From Phoenix dactylifera (Eukaryota > Streptophyta > Magnoliopsida > Arecales > Arecaceae), in NCBI RefSeq assembly GCF_009389715.1, contig NC_052403.1, positions 13,472,797 through 13,536,796 of the forward strand: a DNA stretch of 64,000 nucleotides, read 5' to 3'. Below the pieces are notes generated by a model. The model was given only the letters and a program-made list of their open reading frames with translations. It was not told the DNA's origin and ran no database searches. Made by a program: the position numbers and the translations under genes. This document shows, piece by piece, positions 37,351 to 49,907 of this stretch; position 1 is the stretch's first letter, and each line of letters opens with the position of its first letter.

Positions 37351-40300
37351 ATGGCGAGCCTCCAGCTCGCCACCTTTTTAGTCCTCTTGGCTGCCGCAAT
37401 ATGCTCGGTAGCGAGCCGATTCATCGTCGAGAAGAGCAGTATCAGAGTGCTGTCCCCGGAGCACATCCGGGGTCACCACGATGCCGCCATCGCCAACTTC
37501 GGCGTGCCGGACTACGGCGGGACCATGACCGGCGTCATCGTGCGCCCTGACAAGGGGACTACGGGATGCGAGCCCTTCAACAATGGACCCTTCAAGTCCC
37601 GGACTAAACGGTCGGTGATCCTCCTCCTCGACCGCGGAGGTAATCAAATTATTCTTCCTTCTTTCTCTCTGCCTATTCCTTTCATATATAGGAGCTCTAT
37701 TTAATCTTTAGTAGATGAATTAGGCTTGCATCTAATATTTGGCAGTCTTAGTTGTAATAGTTGTTGGTTGATATGATTTAATTTGAACTATTTTTCTCTC
37801 TCCTTGTCATATATTAGTTTTGCTTGTTTTTCTCTAACTTGGAATTATGATAGCTCAATTGTAAAGAAGAAGATGACAAGTACTTGTATTGGGTGGTTTA
37901 GATCTAGTATTCATTGTTAGCATTAACTTTTTTGATGGTTAATATTTCTTGAGTCTCCTCTCTTTCTTTTACTGTGTTTGTTGAATTTTTATTAGTTTAG
38001 TAAGGGTGATCAATGATCCAATTTGGGTTTTAATCTTGACTTGGTGTTCGAATTCTTTGCATGTAAATTGAACAGGAAGAAGTCATGCATGGTGTTCGAA
38101 TCTGTCAAATTTGGAATATATGTCTCTAACTCGTCAGTTCTAGATAACTGAATGCTTTCCCCTTTGGCTTAATTTCAGAAATACAAATAAGAGCATCAAG
38201 TTTCATCTTTCAATTCAACCACATAGATTTTTTTCCCCTTAAATATATGGGAGGAAAGAAATCCTTCACCAGTATTTGTGCAGTGTTTTGTGTCATTTTG
38301 CCTACATCAATGGAGATGAATTGGATTAGATGGGGTAGCTCTTTAGTCTTTTTCCTTGTTGCAACTCATAGTTTGGTTGACAAGCCAAACTTCCTTCTAT
38401 TCCAAGCAAATATTAAATCAGACCTTTTGAGAAGTGGGCCTTAACACCCTTGCCACCTTCTCTAGATTGCTACTTTGCTTTGAAGGCATGGAATGGACAG
38501 AATGCTGGTGCTGCCGCTGTCCTCGTCGCCGACAACATTGGCGAGCCTTTGCTAACCATGGACACCCCTGAAGAGAGCCGGGATTCCGAGTATGTAGAGA
38601 AGATCAGCATTCCCTCTGCCCTTGTCGACCGAGCCTTCGGCGAGGCCCTTAAGAAGGCCTTGGCGAAGGGGAATGAGGAGGTGGTGGTTAGGCTGGACTG
38701 GAGAGAGTCCATGCCTCACCCTGACAACAGGGTGGAGTATGAGTTTTGGACTAACAGCAATGATGAGTGTGGTTCTCGCTGTGAAGAACAAATGGACTTT
38801 GTTAAAAGCTTCAAGGGTCATGCTCAGCTTCTTGAGAAGGGAGGATTCACTCAGTTTACACCTCACTACATAACCTGGTATTGCCCCCAGGCTTTCATCC
38901 TTAGCAAGCAATGCAAGTCTCAGTGCATAAACAATGGGAGATATTGTGCTCCTGACCCAGAGCAGGACTTTGGTGGGGGGTATGATGGCAAGGATGTTGT
39001 GATCGAGAACTTGAGGCAGCTTTGTGTTCATAGTGCAGCGAATGAGAGCGGTCGGCCGTGGATTTGGTGGGATTTTGTGACAGATTATCATGTCAGATGT
39101 TCGATGGAGGGGAAGAAATATAGCAGGGACTGTGCTGAGAACGTTGCTAAGTCTCTTGGTAAGCATTGAGAAAAAAGAACATAGATTATTTTTCAAATAT
39201 TCTTCCTCATTCTATATGATTTCAATGTGATGCATCAGGTCTGCCTCTGGACAAGATTTTAAAATGCATGGGTGATCCTGAAGCCGATGTCGAGAATGAA
39301 GTCCTAAAGAGAGAGCAAGAGATCCAGGTACCTTGGATTGAAAATTTTATTGGTATATATATATATATATATATCTAGCAACAAGAGGTCTTCAGAACTT
39401 AGAATTTATTATATGATCATGATCGAAACATCTGCAAACAATTGCTGCAATTCTAAACAATTTCTGCATTCTAGGTCGGCCGTGGCTCTCGTGGAGATGT
39501 GACCATCTTGCCTACTCTGGTTATAAACAATGTTCAGTATCGAGGTTTGTTACAAAGTCCATCGATCAGCCTACTATGACTTTGTCGAGGTTTAAATAAT
39601 GTGGATATACAGTCCATTTGATGTTTTATGTTCTTTCACAAATACCATAAAGAGAATATCAAAGCAGCTTTTTATGGAAATGCTATTCTTATTATCAAAC
39701 AAAGCACAGGGTGGAGCAGTTTGTTTGGTTATTTCTTTTCTCTTGGAACTCAAATATATAGAGTGTTTTGTTACATGTATAAGTTCTGCAAAATTGGATT
39801 ACGTATCATTGATATACTATCAATGGTTCACTCCATCTTTTTCCCTTATCTAATCCAATGGCAGATATATATGACTTGAATGTGTGATAATGCAAAAGGA
39901 AAAGTTGCTATTAGCTATCTCCAAATTATACTGTAATTTTCTGTTTCTGTTTCTAGTTTTTTTCAACTTAGTTTCTTTCGTAGTCAGCCAGGTTATTTGT
40001 TTCAGAATTCTGGTTCATATTAAGAACTCTCATCATCTCCTTATGGTATTCTCTTTTTTTTTTTTTTTTACTTCTGCTGAAGGAATATTGGAGAGGACTG
40101 CTGTTCTGAAGGCAATATGCGCGGGTTTTAAAGAGTCTACTGAGCCTCCTGTTTGCTTGAGTAGAGGTTAACATCAGGCCTACTCTCTCCTTATTATAAC
40201 ATTTATAAGACTTATAAGACCTTTACCCTGGTATACTTATAAGACTATTTCCTGTTTTATTTCTTCCCCCAGGTATTGAGACAAATCAGTGCCTTGAATC

Positions 40301-43300
40301 CAATGGGGGATGTTGGCAGGACTTACGATTAAATATAACTGCTTGCAAGGTATTTTCTCGTGCGCGCTAGTAGAGCATCATATGCTTTATGAGTAACTAC
40401 CCTGTATTAGTCCACAAATACATGAAGAGTATCTATCAGTGAACAAATTGTTCAGCTTTTGATTAAGCTGTAATAATGTCTCTCTCTCTAGGACACTTTC
40501 AGAGGCAGAATCTGTAAATGTCCTACAGTTAATGATGTTCGGTATGAGGGTGATGGCTATACTTCCTGTCAAGGTACTTCTTATCTGTTCCTCCCCAATC
40601 TAATGTTACTTTCACTGTTTAGTTATAGCAGACCATTATCATCATTTTTTGTAGTCTTTAAAACATTAGATTTTGAGAGGTATTCTGAAATTCTAAAGAT
40701 TATGTGATCCTAAATACATTGGCAATGGAAACTTTTATGGCCAGTATATCAGTGTGACCGCACAATTGGTTTGTGACTGAGGCAAAAGTCTCAATAAGGA
40801 ATCAAATAAGATTGTTTTTGTTTCTGTTAGTTTTCAAGTGAACATGATGATCCTCTTCTAGTGTATATGTATTTCTATGACTTCCATGTCTAGTAACAAG
40901 AAAAGGATGAATTTTCAGAATTACATGGTTCAGTTATGTTTGTTATTACAAACTCTGAAACTTCATATCTACTGGAAAAGCATTAAGCAACATATAAGCA
41001 ATATGTTGGAGAAATATATTGAAAGAGACATAGGACAAGTCCATCCACAAAAATGCAACATATGAACATTCTTTTTACTGCAAATATTATTGATTTTCTT
41101 AATCAGGGAAAAAATTACACCTTTATGAATGTAAATACCAGATTTAACTTATGATCATGTATTTTTAAATGAAGCAATGGCTGACAGTTACTTGAACATG
41201 AAAATTAGTGCAAACAACACCCTTATCAAGCCATTAAAACTTCTCATATCTTAAAGGTCGATTTTGTGTAATCATCCGTTCCCATTTGTTCATATGTTGA
41301 AATAGAATACTGTGCTTATTGAGCCAAAGAAACAGGTGGAAATTAATAAGCACTCTGCTTTTGTTTTTTACTAGAATATAAAGAAATTTTTTTATTTTGA
41401 GCATGTTGAGATGCAAAAATAAAGAAGGCATAGTCGTTCCAACAATGTATTCGTGATTATCGTGCACTAAAACATGCTATACAAAAGACGACATGACTCA
41501 CAATGTAACAATCCAGGATCTTACCTAAAAAGACTAGTTCGAAGGTATTATTTGGGGTTCTGTACAAGTATCTAATATCTACCCAATGTATAGCCGATAT
41601 AAGACTAAACACATGACTATATGGTCCCCACATACTTCTTTCTTTTAAGCCTTAGCGTCGTTGCCATACAAAGGATCTAAATCTATTCAAATCTAATCAC
41701 AAATATCACGATCAGCTCATGGTCAACCTAAATAGGCCCACATTGTAGTGTCTTTTAGTTTACATAGGCCATGGGTTGGATCTGCTCTGATATCATTCAT
41801 TGCAACCCAGAACCTCACCCAAAAAGATTAGCTCGAACGTATCATGTGTGTTTCTTGGTTTGTAAACGTACCCAAGATCTATGACGTGGAATAAACACAC
41901 TTGCATGAGTCCTTACTTACTAATTATTTGAATCATATTTACTTGTATTTCCATTTTGAATCATGTAAATTCCTTACTTTGTTATGCTTGAGGAGAATAA
42001 ACAACTAACATGAAGAGCAACCATTTGAGAAGATTATATCAATTCATGAATATCTTGATCATTTCTCGGATTTTATTTGCTAACTACATATAAGAGGTGC
42101 TTTGTCGCATGGTCACCAGTGCATGCCCTAGAGTGAAGTGCAAAAATGACAATACCTGTGGGCGCAAAAATGACAAAACATGTGGCACTACATGGTTCAA
42201 AATATTGGATAAGAAGACTACCTAAGCAAACAAAATGAATATGATAGAGATGAGAATATTGAGAAAGGTAAAATTATCAAGGCCTAATAGGGTAGTAGGA
42301 GAGGTCCCAATTGAGGACATAAGACAAGTCCTACAAAGTTCTGTGAGGGTGATGGCAACCAGATGTTGTCAATTTTGTATTGAAGAATTAAGAAAGATGA
42401 AAGAGGATAAGCCAACAAAGAGAAAGGAGGAAAGAAAAATGATGGGATATGGAAGAAGGAATATGAAATAGCTCACATTAACCCCATAGGCAACCCTTAA
42501 TAGGAGTGTTCACAAATAAAGATTTACAAAGCTGACATTAGCATGGTTGGTACCCAGGTTCATGGCCAAGGTAATGGTTATACATTTGGTTGGCTCCCTA
42601 GTGATTATACTAAAACAATCGATGTTGCTTTGAGAATAACATGAGATGATGATGAGAAACTTTTGTTGGATTTTTTTCTTTAAAGCCAACAATTCCTTAG
42701 CTAAGCGGACAAATTTAGCTCAATCAATTTCATTTAAGATGATTTATCACCTGCCATTAGTTTACATTTCCAGATTTAATCAAGTGTAATCTAATTCACA
42801 ATCGTACTAGAGATTTAATGAAGTCCATCGAATACTCTTGGTTCATGTAGTATTTAGTAGCTTATTCAAAGAAATTTGCTTAAAATGCTGTCTGAGAACA
42901 TTAATAAAAGTGAGGAATATGTCCCAAGGCCACCATTTACCAACACCTATAGTACTCCCATCTGACTTATGTAACGCACTTTCTTAGAAAAATATCAGAA
43001 AGGAAATTAGCTTATCAACTCCACGATTAGTTTAATGGTGTTGAAAAATTCAGTAGATTAATTCGGATAAGCTAATACTTGTAGCCGTGTGGCAAGTTCG
43101 GAGGATAAGTTGAATAATTCCACCAATTTTGTCAAAGTAAATTTAAAAAAAAATCTCAAGTTTTGATTCCTCTAATATTATCCATAATTAAACAATAAAA
43201 TCTGTTGGTGGAAACTTACGATAAATGTGATGAACTCTTCGAAAATTGTGCTTGAAAATCAATATAAAGACTTCTGAAATTCTTGAAAGACTAGAAACCA

Positions 43301-46300
43301 ATAAGAATTGCAATCTAATTCAAGATAACAAATGCTAACATGTTTTTTCAAAAGTCAGATATATGGTTTTGAAAATTAAAATCTAGTCTTTCTCTTAAAT
43401 TGTTGATGGCAAATTTTCATGAATATGAAAAATCTCTTCGAAATTGCGTTCGAAAATTTATATATATCTTTAGAAATTCTTGAAAAAGTAGAAACTAATA
43501 AGAATAGTGTACATGCCTAGGCGAGAGGTGTGCTAGGCACTATCCTAAGAGGAAGATTGCCCCTCTCATGCAGGTGATCAGCAAGGATGCTCTCAACGTA
43601 CAATAAATCTTGGCTTCATCAGAAGAGGCCTCCAAGCACAGCATAAGCATACGACGGTAGAGGCCTAACGACTTCTTCAATTTCTAAAATAAATTAATGA
43701 AAAAGGTGGGAATCGGATTCTACAATAGTGAAAAAAATATGTAAGAAAAATGGGGAAAACGAGGAAGAAAGGGAACCCTTGTACGAATGAGAGTAAGAGA
43801 GCAACATTTGATCTCTTGGGTATGCTAGACCGCTGGGTATTGAGCTCTATTAATAGATGCTTTTGTTCTAGTAATCTCCCACTTGTAGTAAGGCTCCAAC
43901 GGCTAGTTGGAGACAAACCCATTAAAGCTCTTATTAGAGCTAGGTGATTATGTTAAATATTGAAATTAGGTCAAAAGTAAACCACAAAGACATCGCACAC
44001 ATGCTTGGTTGGCCCACATTGTATTTGCACACGTGCATGGCATGGTTGGCCGCATTGAGCCAAGCCAAGCGCACATATGGTGTTTAGCCTAAAATCCACA
44101 AGCCCTACTAGGCTTCCCTACTTAGAGATGGTATAAATGCGAGTAGACTTATATTAACATTATTCAATGTAGGACTAGATAATAGACCAATGAAGAGTCC
44201 TAAATCCTTTAATGTTTGAGATTTTCCAATTAGATCTAATATTTTGCCAAATGGCAACCACCAAATAAAAACCCTTTAAAACCCTTACAAAAGCAAGATA
44301 ATTTGTCATATTTATATGTGGTTGTGAAGTTATTTGTCCTTTTCGAGCTGATATCCTTGTCAATATTGCAAAACCATCTAGACAAGTATAATCAAACAAC
44401 TTTCATGGTCTAGATAACTACAAATTTCTTGTTTTCATAAATTTTAATTGCTCTACCGCACAATTTTGCATTAAATATGTAATAATTTAAAAATTGTCGT
44501 CCTTATTGCTTTTAGTTCACCTGATTTGTTATCCAAGTTTATCTTCATTTAAAGACAAATGACATAACATTCTTTTTCCTGTCCCCTTTTATGTTTCTGG
44601 TTGGCTACATTGTTCTTCAATTATTCATCATTATCAAAGAATAACATAGGAATATCTCTGCTTTACAACTCTCAGTCTTGAATGCAGCATTCATATGTTT
44701 TACTTTCTTCTTAATCTTGAAGTCGGTTAACATGTTAACCCCTTGAACGCAATCCTCCCTTGATAAGTTAACATCTTTCAGTATTATTTAATAAGATGTC
44801 ACATAACCCCCTATATAAGTTCTAGTGCTTAAAGGAAACTGGTGGTTTAATAATATGAAAAATGAGAAAACATAAATTTTTGTAGGAAGCAAATGAGTAC
44901 GACTCATCCTCAATGATGAAAGATAACTTGGACTGGATGATGAACTCCAAAGCTCCCCTATACTCAAAATGATGATACTCCACTTCCAATCTTTGTTGCC
45001 TAAGGGCTCCAACATTTACTTCTAGTTGCTTGGCTTGGATTTAAATCCCCACTCATGTTTCCATGATTCTCTGTGTAATCAATGCTCAAACTTGTTTAGA
45101 TGGACTTTTCGGGCATCATACTCTCACCATATATATTTATATATACAAACTGTCCTAAGCTTATTCGCCAATGTCATATTACCATTTAATCTGAATTTTC
45201 AGCACTGCTGCCTTTGATAACCTGAAGCACTCAAAAGATGAAGTTTTTTTAGTTCTTACACTTTATATTGTTTTCAGCTGTGGGGCCAGGAAGGTGTACA
45301 GTAAACAATGGAGGCTGTTGGTCAGAAACGAGGAAAGGGAAAACATTTTCTGCCTGCTCAGTTCAGTCATTTTACTTTCTCCATTGTTGAATATATATTC
45401 ATGTTGCACCTATTATTCTAGAAGATGATCCTGTACTAATAATTGTTTCTTGTTGCATTAAGGAATTAGAGTTGAGAGGGTGTCGCTGCCCATTTGGATT
45501 TCATGGTGATGGTTATAAATGCGAAGGTAATACTTTCTGATCACATTTCATTATCAATATACTTCTCCTAGACTTATATTTATGTTTAAGTCTCATAGTT
45601 ACATTTTAAAAAATGACCATAAATTTTATATGAATGTGTTAGACATTAATGAATGCAAGGAAAAGCTTGCATGCAACTGTCCTGATTGCTACTGCAAGAA
45701 CACCTGGGGAGGCTATGACTGCAAATGCAAGGGAAATCTTTTGTACATAAAGGCAGAGGACACATGCATTGGTAAGAATACTATATCAATAATAAGAAAC
45801 AGATACAATATTCACAATGAATATATATATATATATATAGTTCATTATCGATTATTATATGGTTCGATTCAGCTTTTACTTTGGGAATGAACCAGTAATA
45901 TATTTATGTAATTTATAAGGACTAAATTTTACTCATGGTGTTTTGGTGTGTAATTGGTGCTTAGTACTACAATCTGCACAACGAAGTAGATGTATGAGGA
46001 TGTGTATGCATGTACTGTATTTTCTAGCTGCCCCAGATTTTCAGAAACCAAATTGCAAATAAAAATTATTTTATTTTTTGTCATTGCCATGTATTTTATG
46101 GTTCTATTTTGATGCATCAGAATATTATTGTCCATATAGTATGAGCTTGATTATAATTTGTATTCTAATGCAGCCAAGAATATGTCGAGGTTTGGTTGGT
46201 TTTTGACTATTTTGGTTCTCGCATGTGTGGTTGGTGCTGGAATAGCAGGTTATATATTCTACAAATACTGGCTCAGGGTATGTTTGTCGATATCAAAATT

Positions 46301-46510
46301 GACAATAAATTGGCCATAAAATTTCTATAAGAAAAAAAATGAATTGCTCACGTATCATAACAATGTTCCTTATGATATCTTTGACTGTCTGATGATTGCC
46401 TTTTGCAGTCTTACATGGATTCTGAGATCATGGCTATCATGTCCCAATACATGCCATTAGACAATCAGCACAATGAGAGCCGAGCCCTAAGACCGGATTC
46501 AACAGCATAG
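37351..46510 (+). CDS. Vacuolar sorting receptor (VSR, BP80 family)
   Basis: Type I membrane receptor that binds sorting signals of soluble vacuolar proteins and carries them to the prevacuolar compartment. Twelve exons join in phase to 621 aa: 37351-37639, 38466-39158, 39239-39327, 39475-39544, 40083-40166, 40273-40349, 40492-40573, 45278-45360, 45463-45526, 45643-45771, 46174-46277, 46409-46510. Order of domains: signal peptide (about 1-22), protease-associated domain (about 55-165, with [20 protein letters not shown]), Cys-rich central domain, EGF-like repeats (about 412-553, with [13 protein letters not shown]), one membrane span (about 560-583), and a 33-residue tail with the YMPL sorting motif (602-605). 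The IMSQYMPL tail and the SACS...GC.CP spacing resemble the VSR5-7 branch (inference). The length is typical. All introns are GT-AG; the exon 8 donor (GTTCAG) is weak. Intron 7 is 4.7 kb and holds a TRIM. Confidence 0.95.
41504..41899 (-). mobile_element. TRIM element in VSR intron 7
   Basis: Direct repeats 41504-41613 and 41801-41899 share an 'AACC.AG.A.CT.ACC.AAAAAGA.TAG.TCGAA' pattern and an AAACACA end. Between them GCTCTGATATCA (41784-41795) is the reverse complement of a one-mismatch tRNA-Met primer-binding site, placing the element on the minus strand with its 5' LTR at 41801-41899. A GTGGGGACC purine run on the minus strand next to the other LTR could serve as the polypurine tract. 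The LTRs of about 100 bases and the total of ~396 bases without coding capacity fit a TRIM. It is antisense to the receptor gene. Confidence 0.68.
43203..43507. repeat. Imperfect direct repeat (~198-bp period) in VSR intron 7
   Basis: 43203-43325 and 43401-43507 share TGTTG.TGG.AA..TT..., CTCTTCGAAA.TTG.G.T.GAAAAT and GAAATTCTTGAAA.A.TAGAAAC.AATAAGAAT. The spacing is about 198 bases. No transposon ends were seen. The rest of intron 7 (40574-45277) has no other recognised feature apart from the TRIM. Confidence 0.6.
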
Positions 46511-47130
46511 TAAGGCAATTTGTTCAATTTTTTAGATAATCTCATGTGCTCGTTTTGTTTTACATTTTCAAAATCTTAGGCTTTGACAGGCTGATTTATT
46601 TTGCAGGGAAAGATTTAGACATAAATTCAAATGTGAATTATAGAAGTTCTCTTCAGAGTGGTTAGATTGTGGCCACAAGTTTTCAAGAATCAAAGTAGTC
46701 GCAGATCATTTCATCATATATGAAATATTTTCCTTGTAAAATGTCATATGGTTGGAAAATTTACAAGCGACACAAGAAATCGACCATGGTTTTATCAGTA
46801 ATCACTATTTCTTTTAATGCATAGGTTATTACAATTATGATGTAATTTCAGATATAAAAAAACACATGATTAATGTAAATCACTATGATAAGAACCAAAA
46901 GTTACATTGTGCTGTTTGTCTCACATAAAAGTTGTGTGCGTATTTATATTCAAGTAAATAGTGGCAATTTCAGCAAAAAGTTACTTAATGTAAAAGGGAT
47001 GTTGATTAGATTTTGTGCTCCTAGATTGACACATCTCAACAAACTCTACATGCATCAAACATATGCGGGGATGAGAGATGAGAGGAATTGCCCTCACTTG
47101 ATTTGCTTTTTTTCCTCTATTAGAGTCGTG
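46511..47130. other. 3' region of the VSR gene
   Basis: Presumed 3' UTR, possibly with a further non-coding exon, since a CAG acceptor-like site at 46605-46607 follows a pyrimidine-rich stretch. Nothing else was recognised. Confidence 0.4.
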
Positions 47131-47483
47131 TGTTGAGAAATAATAGCCCTAGATCGGATAAGTTAAAGGATTCTTGTGGTACTTATATACTCTTGAGCTC
47201 ATCTATCTAAACGTTTTGATTTTTAGATAGAATTTTAACATAATACCAAAGCCCATTGATCCTTCTTGCCGACCAAAATCTCTATACTCCCACTTACTAA
47301 TTCACGTGTCACCTCTCATTTCATATTTTATCTCTCATGTTTTACATATGAGAGGAGGTGTTGAGGAATAATAATCTCATATCAGATAGGTTAAGAATTC
47401 TTGTAGTGCTTATATACTCTTGGGCCCATCGATTTAAATACTCATCCATCTGAATACCCAGGTTTTTAGATAGGAACATGACA
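47131..47483 (+). mobile_element. TRIM element
   Basis: Two direct repeats (47131-47240 and 47359-47483) start TGTTGAG.AATAATA and end in (A)CA. They share GAT.GGATA.GTTAA and ACTTATATACTCTTG-like blocks. The first is followed by TAATACCAAAGCC, close to a TGGTACCAAAGCC-type primer site. The second is preceded by the purine tract ATATGAGAGGAGG. The flanks TCGTG and TCATA differ only by two G-to-A changes and may be the decayed 5-bp target duplication. The interior is 118 bases without coding capacity. Confidence 0.75.
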
Positions 47484-49699
47484 TCATAGCCATCCATTTG
47501 GCTGGCTGAATAAGGAGAAAAGCGAATATCTCATCTCTCCCTATAGAATAATGTCTCAAATTAATGAATCTTTCAGATGTGATTGAGGAGCTGGATAATT
47601 ATTTACCTTAAACATTATGATAAGTAAGACTTATTTTTTAGATATAGAATTTACTGAGAGCTATTGTGCATCCTAGCCAAACTAGGAGTCATTGTTAATT
47701 GGAGTCCTATATTTAATAAGAATAAAATGTAAAAGAGAGTGGTTCGATTCTATATGTGGTCGTCCCAAGTCCTTCAAAATTCTGAAATTTATGTTTAAAA
47801 CTAACTTGAAATAGGACAACTAAAGTTAATCCTAGGGTTGGTTGTTCTAAAAATCAAGCTAGGATCTGTTGGTCTCGCACCTTATATATCTCCAAATACC
47901 ACCTCCTATTAATGCCATAAGAGAGGCAAATGTCTCTTCCATGGATCCTAAAGTCTTGAGTCCAAAATGGACTCCTCAACTGTTTCAGAATAGATTAAAA
48001 AAGGTTCACAATCACAAGTACAAGACTTCATTCTTTTGAGTTGGAAAACAGAAGAAATCCTTTTCTTTTCCAACCTGCAATCCATCCAATTCTATTTCAG
48101 AGTAAACTAGTTAGCGGCGAAGAAGCATAGTGATGTGCCATATTCTGGCTTTGAAAGAGTTACCAGAAGATTACTCCACTAAATCACCAAAGCGGAACTA
48201 GGATTTTGCTAGGGGGAAGGCAGCCAAGAATATAGTTGTGGAGCCAAGACTGTTCGATTTCTATATTGAGATTCAATAAACACTTATGGTGCATAGCTCT
48301 TCAGTGGTGAAATTAGGAGCCAAGACTTGGTCTCAAAGTCCAAAGTTTGCTAAGATGAAGGTTCAAGAAGCTGTTACTCTTAGGTATCCAATCATCCACT
48401 GCATGAAGCTGCTGCTCTTAGTCACATCCTCTCACACCCAATGTGCACCTATCAAAATCTTACATGTTCTATAAACGACAACCATGAAATCTAAGAAACA
48501 CACCAAAAAAGGACATATTTTGGGCTTTAGAGAAGTGTTTTTGTAACTTTAAAGCAAAAAAATTGTGCTTCTTGAAAAGGTTAAGTATTTGATACCAGTA
48601 CTTGAGAAGTGCCTTAACAAGAAGGAAATAGAAAATCTAACCTGAACTTCTTTTGTGAGAAAAACTTTTCAGAAAGGAGAAGCAACATCAATCATAGCCC
48701 TTTTTTTGAAAGTATCAATCATACATTTTACACAATGTCAGGACACACTAAAGGATCAATCCATTCTGCCTGATGAAAAGTTTTATGCTTACTTGCAACT
48801 GCATATCCATCTTAATGAGCAAATGATAAAATCGTTTTTCTCTGGAAAAAAATATTCACTAAATACTTAAAATTTGTTTTTTGGTAAAATGATAAGTTTG
48901 TACTCAGATCATTGTTTGTTTAGTTATAAGTAGTGTAACTGGTAAATTCACACCATCTAGATGGGCTATTTTAATCAGCAGATAGGCATACATAATTAGA
49001 TTGGGATCCAACTTTTTTTTTTTTTTACAATTTACAATTCAGTTGATGCTAATCTGGAAATTTGAAATCACATGAATAAGTTGGATAGGAAGTTCAATAA
49101 CTTAGCATTTGGAATAAATGGACCAATGAAATCTAGTAGATGACTATAACAAGAAGTTTTTTTGGAAACAGTACTCATGTAAAGCTTACATGAAGCTTTT
49201 TCCAAGGTGGTGAAATTGATATTTGCTCTAGATGTGGGGAGGCATGATTTTTAGGCCGCCTTATCGCATGATGCATTTTTTCCCAAAAAGTTAACCTTGC
49301 ATTTATGCGATAAAAAGTTTACAATAGATAGAATTTTGATGCAGGAGCATTGTTAAACAGATAGACCCATGACCCTTTGTAGTGTGCTATTTGCACTGCA
49401 GAGTACTATGTAGACTTGATTGCCATCATCAAAAGATGGACAACCATAAAATGACACATAAGACCACCTTGTTTGATGGCCATTCATCTCTTGATGGCAT
49501 CCATTGAGTGCTGCACAACACTCTGCGGTGCAAACTGCCCACCATAGAGAAATCATGCTCAAACAAAGAAAGGATAGAAGTATAGGGGATTGTGGAATAG
49601 AATATCTGGCCTAGAAGGGAGCGACATGATAAAACTTGAAGGTGCTTACAAGATTTTTTGTATAGCATCCAATGCAATGGTCTGAATTTCCAAAATGAA
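47484..49699. other. Intergenic, no gene recognised
   Basis: Only short frames without motifs are present. A T-run lies at 49012-49025. Part may be interior sequence of a CACTA-type element whose right end is at 49907. Confidence 0.4.
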
Positions 49700-49907
49700 C
49701 GAGAGCCTTCTTTTTGTGATAAAATGAAAAATAGTCACAAAAGATATATATTTTGTAACAGTATTTCTTTTTGTCATTAAAGATATAGAGCAAAATAGTT
49801 TCTTCTGACCACTTCTTATTTCATCACTAAATATGGGGTTTTTTGTGTGACTAGAATTGTATTTCGTCAGTAAAAATTCGTTACCAAAATTCTAAATTCT
49901 TATAGTG
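49700..49907 (-). mobile_element. CACTA-type transposon terminus
   Basis: Read on the minus strand the sequence begins CACTATAAGAATTTAGAATT and continues with repeated GACGAAAT/GTGATGAAATA-like words. This is the form of plant CACTA ends ('CACTA.AAGAAA' followed by subterminal 'GACGAAATT' repeats). Several inverted and direct copies of short GTCA...AAATA words lie within about 200 bases. No matching left end was found. Confidence 0.55.

Noticed and set aside
38552..39196. Long antisense frame of 214 codons opposite VSR exon 2
   Set aside because: It is a shadow of the well-supported VSR exon; no motif or homologue is recognisable.
42235..42471. Possible transposase N-terminal fragment in VSR intron 7
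   Set aside because: A Lys/Arg/Met-rich frame with too little similarity to any zinc-finger transposase to claim.
43500..44110. Possible additional LTR fragment in VSR intron 7
   Set aside because: The style is LTR-like, but I found no second copy, primer site or purine tract to support it.
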